A DNA stretch of 6,850 nucleotides, taken from NCBI GenBank assembly GCA_937894165.1, contig CALCSX010000325.1:1-6850 (forward strand). The letters are read 5' to 3'. A program made the translations under genes and the position numbers. Positions within the stretch are counted from its first letter, which is position 1; each line of letters starts with the position of its first letter. A model generated the notes under the pieces. It had not been told where the DNA came from. It ran no database searches and worked only from the letters and a program-made list of their open reading frames with translations. Positions 1 to 5,804 of the stretch are shown in pieces. Source of the DNA: an uncultured Saprospiraceae bacterium (GTDB lineage: Bacteria > Bacteroidota > Bacteroidia > Chitinophagales > Saprospiraceae).

Positions 1-1623
1 AACAATAATATATCCACTGCCCAAGGGAATATTAGCCTCATTTAAATCTACATAGGGATCATCTTTAAAATCCAATGGCGCATAGGCTTTTTGATATAAT
101 TGCTTGCCCGCCAAATCGTAGATCTCCAGACTATTATCTTCCAGATCAAAAACCTCAAACTTAAAATTCAACCGACCATCTTCACCACAACAAGGGTTCG
201 GAAACAGTCCCGTAAACTTAAACTCTCCTGTTACATAATTGCCATATTCAGTTAAAATTTGTTTCAAAGCATCCCTCAAATCTAATCTCCCTCCGGTAAC
301 TGTTCTGTCTTTAAAATCTTCTAAAGGAACTGTGGTGCTAAGTATATATTCTCTCATTTTCAATACACCCGCTGCTCTATTGTCTTTCATGTATTGAGCA
401 AATTCGACAAAAGGCATAGAGGCCAATAGAGCAACAGCACCGGAAACCAGAGGTGTTGCACTTGATGTCCCTCCGAATATACCATATTGATCTTGAGTAG
501 GGCTGTTGGAAGAAATATTCCAAAGACGTTCACCGGGTGCTGCTAAATCCACATGTACTTTATTATATCCACTGGGATCTAAACCAAGATTATCATATTC
601 ACCGCAAGTAGTTACTACAATAAGGTAGGGACTAGTACATAGTGAAGGAATATCTCCGGTCACTGACACATCAGCATTAGTATTTGAAGTCGCACCAATA
701 TTCAAAATGCCCTCTTCCCCCAAAATATCATATAAATCACACCACATTTGATAATCAATACTATCTTCCGGAAATCTATTTGCCAAACCAAAAGAAGCGT
801 TGGATGTCACTATGTAAGCACCTTTTTCTCCATCTGTATCATTATACAATTTACGCATTGTATAAACATAATTATAAGCAGAGATCGCTTCACTCGCATC
901 GCCTACTCCTGATACCATCAAAATTTTAACATCCCAATTCACTCCGGTTACACCTATTTGATTATTCCCTTTCGCTCCTATGATACCTGACACCGAAGTG
1001 CCATGTCTATCATGTGGTAAATTACCCGTTTTTGCTACATTATTCCACCCGGAATAGTCATCTATATAGCCATTGCTATCATCGTCGATCCCATTTCCCG
1101 GGATCTCATTTCGGTTATAAAATCTATTTGGCTCCAAATCCTCGTGATCAGGCTTAAACCCGAAGTCAAGCACCGCTACAACAATAGTATCACCCAAAGC
1201 TGTAACACCCCCTGTCGTAAATCGCCATACATCCGGTGCTCCAATGGTTTCTAAGTAATACTGATCAGCATAGTCTATATCGTTGGGTCTTGTACTTCTA
1301 GGTTCAACAATATAATTCTTCTGAACTTTATTAATAATCCCTTGATCCTTGAATTTTTGACCCCATTCATCCTCACTCTCTCCATCAGGAATTTCTATTA
1401 AATATATCATCAGCCGCCCAAATAGCTCTTCTACAATTCTTATATCATTTCTGTCCGCATAGGTGCTTTCAAAAATTTGCTTTTGCTGCTCATCGGAAAA
1501 ACTTACAATTAATTCACCTTCAATATACTCCGGCACTTCATTTGGTACAGGTATCAATTGTTGTGCGAATACACCTGTAACACTTAATAAAATAATACAA
1601 ATCACTTTAAAGATTGGAGTCAT
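1..1623 (-). CDS. Secreted subtilisin-like S8 serine protease with T9SS type A sorting domain (C-terminus cut by window edge)
   Basis: My translation gives 541 residues, open to the left edge. Residues 1-20 form a signal peptide (Lys6, hydrophobic core 7-19, likely cut after VFA20). Residues about 30-110 resemble an S8 propeptide. The catalytic domain runs from about 118 to 455: Asp153 in AVLDFG, His207 in DRHGTS, nucleophile Ser387 in GGTSSATP. Asn314 in GATSNTNAD is the likely oxyanion residue. A Ca-binding-like loop, DDDSNGYIDD, spans 180-189. Residues about 468-541 match a T9SS type A domain (TGLFPNP, then EIYDLAGKQLY and IPLGSGYIIV), so probably only a few residues are missing. Inferred role: Sec export, then T9SS passage to the surface or medium, acting as an endopeptidase. 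The ATG at 1623 is chosen because it directly precedes the signal peptide. There is no Shine-Dalgarno. Phe154 where Ser or Thr is usual after the catalytic Asp is slightly odd. Family assignment is firm; the substrate is unknown. Confidence 0.95.
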   Translation of the reverse strand, partial: MTPIFKVICIILLSVTGVFAQQLIPVPNEVPEYIEGELIVSFSDEQQKQIFESTYADRNDIRIVEELFGRLMIYLIEIPDGESEDEWGQKFKDQGIINKVQKNYIVEPRSTRPNDIDYADQYYLETIGAPDVWRFTTGGVTALGDTIVVAVLDFGFKPDHEDLEPNRFYNRNEIPGNGIDDDSNGYIDDYSGWNNVAKTGNLPHDRHGTSVSGIIGAKGNNQIGVTGVNWDVKILMVSGVGDASEAISAYNYVYTMRKLYNDTDGEKGAYIVTSNASFGLANRFPEDSIDYQMWCDLYDILGEEGILNIGATSNTNADVSVTGDIPSLCTSPYLIVVTTCGEYDNLGLDPSGYNKVHVDLAAPGERLWNISSNSPTQDQYGIFGGTSSATPLVSGAVALLASMPFVEFAQYMKDNRAAGVLKMREYILSTTVPLEDFKDRTVTGGRLDLRDALKQILTEYGNYVTGEFKFTGLFPNPCCGEDGRLNFKFEVFDLEDNSLEIYDLAGKQLYQKAYAPLDFKDDPYVDLNEANIPLGSGYIIV

Positions 1624-1680
1624 CGGGTACGGTTTTAAAGTAGAGAAATTTTTTATAAAAGATAAGTTTCCAATATCATT

Positions 1681-1688
1681 CAAAGTTA
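1681..1688 (-). promoter_or_regulatory. Candidate Bacteroidota -7 promoter box upstream of the S8 protease
   Basis: Read on the minus strand this is TAACTTTG, a perfect fit to the Bacteroidota TAnnTTTG element. It lies 57 bases before the protease ATG, predicting a 5' leader of about 50 nt. No TTG or TTTG occurs at the expected -33 spacing, where the sequence is AT-rich. The rest of the 166-base spacer (1624-1789) shows no gene. Support is by motif and position only. Confidence 0.45.
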
Positions 1689-1789
1689 CATTATATTTAT
1701 TTGAAATTTATAAATCTAGTACACCTTTGAGAAAATCGGAAATCACTTTCAACCAATTTTTACTACTAGTAAACTTAATAATTTGTTAA

Positions 1790-2569
1790 TTATTGTGAAC
1801 GCAGCAGTCCTCTTATATAATCCGCAACCTTTAACATCCTGCTACCATACCAACTGAACATACTCCCGTCTACTAATTCTACCTCCCATTGCGGGAGCTC
1901 AGACTGAAGCAATGCTTTATCTTTTTCGCCAAAAGGGTATGGCTCTGAGGAAAGCAATATTTTACCCCCGGGATGCTCTTTGAGGATTTCAAGGTTGATC
2001 TGAGGATATCTTTTATGATCTGAAAACAAATTATGATAGCCCGATTTACTCAAAATATCATGAATAAATGTATCCCCTCCTATCGTCATCCATGGATCCT
2101 TCCAGATAAAATAGACCACATCTTTTGGCTTCCGCTCGGCTTTCAAATCCTGGAATCCATTTTCTATCTCTTCACACATTTTTTTACCGGCTTGCTCCAC
2201 ACCCAATATTTGTGAGAGATCCTTGATGAGGAGAATTCCATCTTCAAAGTTCTTGACATCAGAAATATACACCGGAAAATCTAACATGAGCTCTTCCACC
2301 TGCTCTTTTACATTCTCTTCCTTATTGACAAGAATTAAATCAGGTTTTAAGTCACGAATAATTTCTATTCTAAGATTCTTTGTTCCTCCGATAACAGTAC
2401 AATTTTTCCTCAACTCATCTGGATAAATACAGAATTTTGTGCATCCTACTAGAACTTCAGGAGAGGTCAATTCATAAACCAACTCAGAGATAGATGGAAC
2501 ACAAGAAACCACTCTGGCAGGGAATTTTTCCAAATTCAATTTTCTGCCTGTTTGATCCAAAATTTCCAT
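1790..2569 (-). CDS. BtuF-like helical-backbone metal receptor / substrate-binding-fold protein, no signal peptide
   Basis: This 259-residue protein has the class III periplasmic-binding-protein fold of BtuF and FhuD. The N-lobe starts ARVVSCVPSISELVYEL (18-34), followed by VGCTKFCIYPDEL (41-53) and GGTKNLRIEIIRDLKPDLIL (61-80), the typical 'LKPDLI' signature. A helical linker spans about 110-145, and the C-lobe contains FIWKDPWMTIGGDTF (154-168) and NLFSDHKRYPQINLE (180-194). Such receptors usually bind cobalamin, heme or siderophores for an ABC importer. Here the ATG at 2569 is followed at once by the folded domain, with no signal peptide or lipobox, so the protein should be cytoplasmic; similar signal-less versions are known in Flavobacteriia. 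Cys23, Cys43 and Cys47 near the cleft could be ligand contacts (inference). It begins 12 bases after the lepB stop without a Shine-Dalgarno, implying cotranscription. No permease or ATPase gene is in view. The fold is secure; ligand and function are not. Confidence 0.85.
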   Translation of the reverse strand: MEILDQTGRKLNLEKFPARVVSCVPSISELVYELTSPEVLVGCTKFCIYPDELRKNCTVIGGTKNLRIEIIRDLKPDLILVNKEENVKEQVEELMLDFPVYISDVKNFEDGILLIKDLSQILGVEQAGKKMCEEIENGFQDLKAERKPKDVVYFIWKDPWMTIGGDTFIHDILSKSGYHNLFSDHKRYPQINLEILKEHPGGKILLSSEPYPFGEKDKALLQSELPQWEVELVDGSMFSWYGSRMLKVADYIRGLLRSQ

Positions 2570-2581
2570 CTTAGCCGAATT

Positions 2582-4174
2582 TTAATCCATCATATAGGCA
2601 GATTTGAATAATCTGTCCCAGTTGATGCCATTTCTCATGTTTCCATATTTGGTTGAGAAAAATATAAACAAGGGCTTTCCTACAATGTTTTCTTCAGGCG
2701 TATATCCCCACATTCGAGCATCTTCAGAACTGTGACGATTATCTCCCATCATCCAATAATAATTTTGTCTGAAGGTGTATTCTGTTGCTAATTCGTCATT
2801 AATATAAAAATCCGCTCCTCTTTTCTCAACTTTATTGCCCTCATACACAGAAATTACCCTTCGGAAAAATTTCATAGTGTAGTCGGTTACTTTGATCTTA
2901 TCCCCAGCTGCGGGTATATAAATGGGACCATAATTATCTATTGTCCATTCAGAATTTATTGCCGGGTCGTGGGGAAATAAATATTCCGGAGCCGGTGATT
3001 GTATAAACGGCTGAACTTCCACATCACTTCCCCATGATTTAATTCTTTCAACCTGCGAACTATTTAAAGCATAGATTGGAATTGATTCAATATAAAAAAC
3101 CTCTTGAATATTCACTCCTAAATCCTCCAATCGGCTTGGGTAAATAGGGGTGGTAGCCGATGAAACGGAATACTTAAATTGCATATAAGGAGGATTCTCA
3201 ATAGGCTCGCCATTTATATATACTTGTCTATTTCGTATTTGCAAGGAATCTCCGGGCATACCAATGGCACGTTTTATATAATGATCCGATTTATCCATTG
3301 GTCGGGTTGTGACAGGCAATCTTTTGTCATAATTAGCATTTTGAAGTCTTTGGCTTCTTCTCACATCGTGCACCGTATAAGTTCTCCCGGGTTCAGCATT
3401 AACATACACACTGTCGCCTTCAGGGTAATTGAATACTACCGGATCAAATCTCTCGACATCATTAAATTTGAAAAACCTTTTATAGGGCAATCGAGGATTA
3501 GTTAAATATGACTCTCTGTCAATACCAGGAATTCTATTATGTAATAATGGAACTTGAAGCACAGTCTGAGGTGTTCGGATACCATAATTTACCTTACTGA
3601 CAAACAAATAATCTCCTACCAATAATGATCCTTCCATTGAACCCGTCGGAATCACATAAGCTTCTATAAGAAACATCCTTATAAAAGCTGCCGCAAAAAC
3701 TGCAAAAACAATCGACTCTACCCACTCTCTGATCACATTCTTTCTAAATGGATCGTTGGCTGTCAGTTTTTTATATTCATAATCATTTTTGGTAGCTAAA
3801 GCTGCTTGCAACTTTGACTTATATTCTTTCTCCTTGACTAAAATAGGACCTTCATATTTGTCCTGTTCATTTCGGGCAACGATAAAAAACATCAAAGGTG
3901 CATAAATTACAGAGAGGGCTGCATGCCAGAATTTATCCTTCCCAAAGGATCTGGAGAGGTCTACTGCCATCCCGCAAAAAATAAAGATATTGACTATTGG
4001 GAATAACAACCACACTGCAAAAGCAGGCTTGCGACCTATTAATTTTGCCCATTCAACGAAATTTACGCCCGGGATTAAGCCCTTTACTGCAGAGATTCCA
4101 GCTTTGGGAAACAACAAATATAAACTGATGCTAAGAAATATATAAAAAACTATAATATAAATTAAAATGCTCAC
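2582..4174 (-). CDS. lepB: Signal peptidase I with N-terminal DUF5684-like membrane domain
   Basis: This inner-membrane serine protease removes signal peptides from exported proteins by a Ser/Lys dyad (peptidase family S26). Ser179 lies in VIPTGSMEGSL, Lys301 in HYIKRAIGMPGDSL, and box E is GDNRHSSEDAR (477-487). At 530 residues it is far longer than E. coli LepB (324). Residues about 5-100 resemble DUF5684, with hydrophobic segments near 2-22, 50-72 and 84-100 plus IPGVNFVEW and SFGKDKFW. A fourth membrane segment (about 151-172) precedes the catalytic Ser. Long inserts between the conserved boxes (about 200-297 and 325-470) are usual for Bacteroidota enzymes. The GTG at 4174 is the first possible start after an in-frame TAA; AAAAGAGA just upstream may be a weak ribosome site. 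First gene of a probable two-gene unit with the BtuF-like gene. All dyad and box residues are intact, so it should be active. Confidence 0.96.
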   Translation of the reverse strand: MSILIYIIVFYIFLSISLYLLFPKAGISAVKGLIPGVNFVEWAKLIGRKPAFAVWLLFPIVNIFIFCGMAVDLSRSFGKDKFWHAALSVIYAPLMFFIVARNEQDKYEGPILVKEKEYKSKLQAALATKNDYEYKKLTANDPFRKNVIREWVESIVFAVFAAAFIRMFLIEAYVIPTGSMEGSLLVGDYLFVSKVNYGIRTPQTVLQVPLLHNRIPGIDRESYLTNPRLPYKRFFKFNDVERFDPVVFNYPEGDSVYVNAEPGRTYTVHDVRRSQRLQNANYDKRLPVTTRPMDKSDHYIKRAIGMPGDSLQIRNRQVYINGEPIENPPYMQFKYSVSSATTPIYPSRLEDLGVNIQEVFYIESIPIYALNSSQVERIKSWGSDVEVQPFIQSPAPEYLFPHDPAINSEWTIDNYGPIYIPAAGDKIKVTDYTMKFFRRVISVYEGNKVEKRGADFYINDELATEYTFRQNYYWMMGDNRHSSEDARMWGYTPEENIVGKPLFIFFSTKYGNMRNGINWDRLFKSAYMMD

Positions 4175-4203
4175 TTGATCTCTTTTAGTTATTTAAAACC
4201 TTG

Positions 4204-4211
4204 CAAATATA
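4204..4211 (-). promoter_or_regulatory. Candidate -7 promoter box for lepB and the downstream BtuF-like gene
   Basis: On the minus strand this reads TATATTTG, a perfect TAnnTTTG match 29 bases before the lepB GTG, predicting a leader of roughly 25 nt. No TTG-type -33 element is found at the normal spacing. Instead a 10-bp palindrome (CGAATATTCG, 4223-4232) sits in the -7/-33 spacer and could be an operator, though palindromes of this size arise by chance. Assignment is by motif and position. Confidence 0.5.
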
Positions 4212-4261
4212 CACCACAATTCCGAATATTCGATTAGCCATAGATAACAATCACATATTAC

Positions 4262-4375
4262 ATGAAGTCATTTACTAGGCTTGATTTTTTAAAAGTGCTA
4301 TTTGTCAGTTTTTTAAGGGAATTTATCCACAAATCATATTTAATTAAAGGCGTAAAGGTTGGTATGAACCTTTGA
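4262..4375 (+). CDS. Possible small ORF, 37 codons, unrecognised
   Basis: An ATG-to-TGA reading frame encodes 37 residues beginning MKSFTRLDFLKVLF and ending GVKVGMNL. The peptide is basic and partly hydrophobic (LKVLFVSFLREFI). An in-frame TAG lies at 4241, so it does not extend far upstream. No Shine-Dalgarno or TAnnTTTG promoter precedes it, but most genes here lack the former. I do not recognise it. Its FLREFIHKSYLIKG stretch faintly recalls the C-terminal tail of Bacteroidota family 2 glycosyltransferases, so a degraded remnant is conceivable. It may equally be chance in an AT-rich spacer. It is divergent from lepB and opposite in strand to every other gene here. Confidence 0.18.
   Translation: MKSFTRLDFLKVLFVSFLREFIHKSYLIKGVKVGMNL
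4354..4373. repeat. Perfect 7-bp inverted repeat (hairpin) in the lepB-fabH spacer
   Basis: AAAGGTT and AACCTTT flank a 6-base loop (GGTATG), forming a perfect hairpin in either strand's transcript. Neither side has a following T-run, so it is not a standard intrinsic terminator. It overlaps the 3' end of the possible small ORF. Role unknown: it could be an RNA structure, a protein-binding site, or chance. Confidence 0.4.
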
Positions 4376-4411
4376 AAGAAACGGCAAATTAAAATCGATA
4401 TTTTATGACCT

Positions 4412-4419
4412 TAAGTTTG
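4412..4419 (+). promoter_or_regulatory. Candidate plus-strand -7 promoter box
   Basis: TAAGTTTG is a perfect TAnnTTTG match on the plus strand, with no coding gene downstream before the 4524-4560 hairpin. No TTG-type element stands 19-21 bases upstream. If used, transcription would begin near 4426 and run to the hairpin and its seven-T tail. The motif is short and the spacer AT-rich, so a chance match is quite possible. Confidence 0.25.
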
Positions 4420-4425
4420 GAACGG

Positions 4426-4562
4426 TAATACATTAACATATGAATATACAATAGTTACAGAAACTGAAACCCTCGAGTGGAAGGATATCGCCACAAAGCA
4501 ATAGCAACTATATTGATTAATTGAAAAATGAGGCCTGGATTTAATTCAAGCCTCATTTTTTT
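4426..4562 (+). ncRNA. Candidate small non-coding RNA bounded by a promoter-like box and a terminator
   Basis: The segment between the plus-strand TAAGTTTG box and the T-run ending at 4562 has the layout of a small RNA gene of about 137 nt. It has no credible ORF. Long-range pairings can be drawn by eye: CATTAA (4431-4436) with TTAATTG (4517-4523, one bulge), and CAATAGTT (4449-4456) with AACTATATTG (4506-4515, two-base bulge). They enclose a short GTGG/CCAC stem (4477-4480 with 4491-4494). I do not recognise tRNA, tmRNA, SRP RNA or RNase P RNA. A 6S-like RNA is a thought only, since I cannot compare it with the 6S-Flavo model. Both boundaries and the fold are inference. Confidence 0.2.
4524..4560 (-). 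terminator. Intrinsic terminator of fabH, possibly bidirectional
   Basis: AAAAATGAGGC (4524-4534) and GCCTCATTTTT (4550-4560) form a perfect 11-bp stem. After one C/A mismatch a further 5 pairs (one G-U) leave a 3-base loop. On the minus strand the hairpin starts directly after the fabH TAA (4563-4561) and its arm ends in five Ts. On the plus strand the arm ends in seven Ts (4556-4562), so it could also stop plus-strand transcripts. It separates fabH from the lepB unit. Confidence 0.85.
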
Positions 4563-5616
4563 ACCATCGCATCAAACTTGCTCCCCAGGTAAATCCACTA
4601 CCGAAAGCAGCCAGACAGACCAAATCTCCTTTCTTTATTTTACCGCTGTGATAAGCTTCGGATAAGGCAATAGGAATACTGGCAGCAGTTGTATTGCCAT
4701 ATTTTTGGATATTGTTGAAAACTTGATCGTCCCTCAGCTTTAACTTCTTTTGGACAAACTGGGCTATTCTCAGATTTGCCTGATGAGGAATCAACATAGT
4801 TAGATCCTCCGTTTTCAAATTATTCATATCCAGAACTTCAAGGATCACTTCCGGGAATTTTTGCACCGCATATTTAAATACAAAAGGACCATTCATTTGT
4901 GGATAATAGTCCTCTTCCTCCCACATTTTTTGTGTGAGGAAAATCCCTCCATATTTCGTATCAGGGTAGCCATATTTCGCGGGATCATCATGATAACCAC
5001 CGTGGCAACCCGGATTAATAAATGCCAATTCCTCAGCATGTGTTCCGTCAGAGTGGAGTTTGGAACTTAGTATTCCTCGTCCTTCCTCCTCAGTGGGTTG
5101 AACCAATACTGCACCCGCACCATCTCCAAAAATGACAGAAACATTTCGACCTCTCGTCGTAAGGTCTAATCCCATGGAATGCATTTCTGAACCTACAACC
5201 AATATATTTTTATACATCCCTGAACGAATAAACTGATCGGCAACCGTCAAAGCATACACGAATCCTGAACATTGATTCCGGACATCTAAAGCTCCTATTT
5301 CTGTATTGGTAATTCCTAATTCTCTTTGTAACAGAACACCACAGCCGGGGAAAAAATAATCCGGACTTAAGGTAGCAAAAATTATAAAATCTACCTCTTC
5401 CTTGTCGACTCCCGCATCTTGTAGAGCTAAGATTGATGCGCGGGCAGCCATTGTAGTGGTAGTTTCTTGATGCTTCTGTCCGTAATGTCTTTCCTCAATT
5501 CCTGTCCTTTCTACTATCCACTCATTAGTAGTATCCATGAATTCTTCTAGATCCTTGTTCCTTATCGTAGTTTCCGGTACGTAATGACCTATCCCGGCTA
5601 TAACTGTCTTTGCCAT
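4561..5616 (-). CDS. fabH: Beta-ketoacyl-ACP synthase III (FabH type)
   Basis: A cytoplasmic thiolase-fold condensing enzyme that joins an acyl-CoA starter to malonyl-ACP, the first step of type II fatty-acid synthesis. The triad is complete: Cys116 in RNQCSGFVYAL, His278 in IPHQANLRI, Asn308 in KYGNTTAASIP. NEWIVERTGIEER (31-43), IFGDGAGAVLVQ (162-173) and AAFGSGFTWGASL (336-348) are typical. At 351 residues it is longer than E. coli FabH (317). Most of the extra length is at about 195-241, between the GDGAG motif and FVFKYAVQKF, a region rich in Gly, Tyr, Asp and acidic residues that could change the acyl pocket or dimer edge (inference). It matches the Bacteroidota form that often stands apart from rpmF-plsX, and here too it is monocistronic with its own promoter and terminator. 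The starter preference cannot be read from the sequence, and a specialised-lipid role is possible. Confidence 0.94.
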   Translation of the reverse strand: MAKTVIAGIGHYVPETTIRNKDLEEFMDTTNEWIVERTGIEERHYGQKHQETTTTMAARASILALQDAGVDKEEVDFIIFATLSPDYFFPGCGVLLQRELGITNTEIGALDVRNQCSGFVYALTVADQFIRSGMYKNILVVGSEMHSMGLDLTTRGRNVSVIFGDGAGAVLVQPTEEEGRGILSSKLHSDGTHAEELAFINPGCHGGYHDDPAKYGYPDTKYGGIFLTQKMWEEEDYYPQMNGPFVFKYAVQKFPEVILEVLDMNNLKTEDLTMLIPHQANLRIAQFVQKKLKLRDDQVFNNIQKYGNTTAASIPIALSEAYHSGKIKKGDLVCLAAFGSGFTWGASLMRW

Positions 5617-5653
5617 AGTATTATTTTGAAAACTATTTTAATACACTCAGACC

Positions 5654-5685
5654 CAAATTAAGAATAAAATTTCTTAAATCCCAAA
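5654..5685 (-). promoter_or_regulatory. Candidate fabH promoter (-33 TTTG, -7 TTAATTTG)
   Basis: Minus-strand TTTG (5682-5685) is followed after 20 bases by TTAATTTG (5654-5661), five of six fixed positions of the Bacteroidota -7 element at the expected spacing. The -7 box lies 37 bases before the ATG, giving a leader of about 30 nt. This is the only promoter in the window with both elements. The rest of the 188-base spacer (5617-5804) shows no gene and no clear terminator for the upstream gene. Confidence 0.5.
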
Positions 5686-5804
5686 TTTTAGAAAATTCTC
5701 TACATTTATACACCCAAACCTGAAAGCGGACTTGTAAGAACATCTTTACTTAGAACTTCAAACAGTGATTTAGACCAAAAATAATTGCTAAAATTAAATA
5801 TTGC

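Noticed and set aside
684..929. Plus-strand ORF of 81 codons
   Set aside because: It lies wholly antisense within the S8 protease catalytic domain and its product is low-complexity and unlike a folded protein.
1759..1773. Hairpin TTTACTAGTAGTAAA after the BtuF-like gene as a terminator
   Set aside because: The stem is only 6 AT-rich pairs and no T-run follows on the minus strand, so I could not support it as an intrinsic terminator.
1463..1789. Plus-strand ORF of 108 codons
   Set aside because: Most of it is antisense to the signal peptide and propeptide of the S8 protease; its composition shows no domain and it has no promoter.
2570..2581. Cobalamin riboswitch or separate promoter for the BtuF-like gene
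   Set aside because: Only 12 bases separate it from lepB, and no B12-box-like sequence was seen upstream of lepB either.
3179..3505. Plus-strand ORF of 108 codons
   Set aside because: It is fully antisense within lepB, across the conserved catalytic-Lys region.
4323..4331. Perfect DnaA box TTATCCACA, possible replication origin
   Set aside because: It is a single box. I see no cluster of further boxes, AT-rich unwinding repeats, or dnaA/dnaN genes nearby, so chance is the better explanation.
4426..4562. tRNA, tmRNA, SRP RNA or RNase P RNA in the spacer
   Set aside because: None of their hallmark sequences (TΨC-loop motif, CCA-type end, SRP GGAAG apical loop, RNase P core) is present on either strand.
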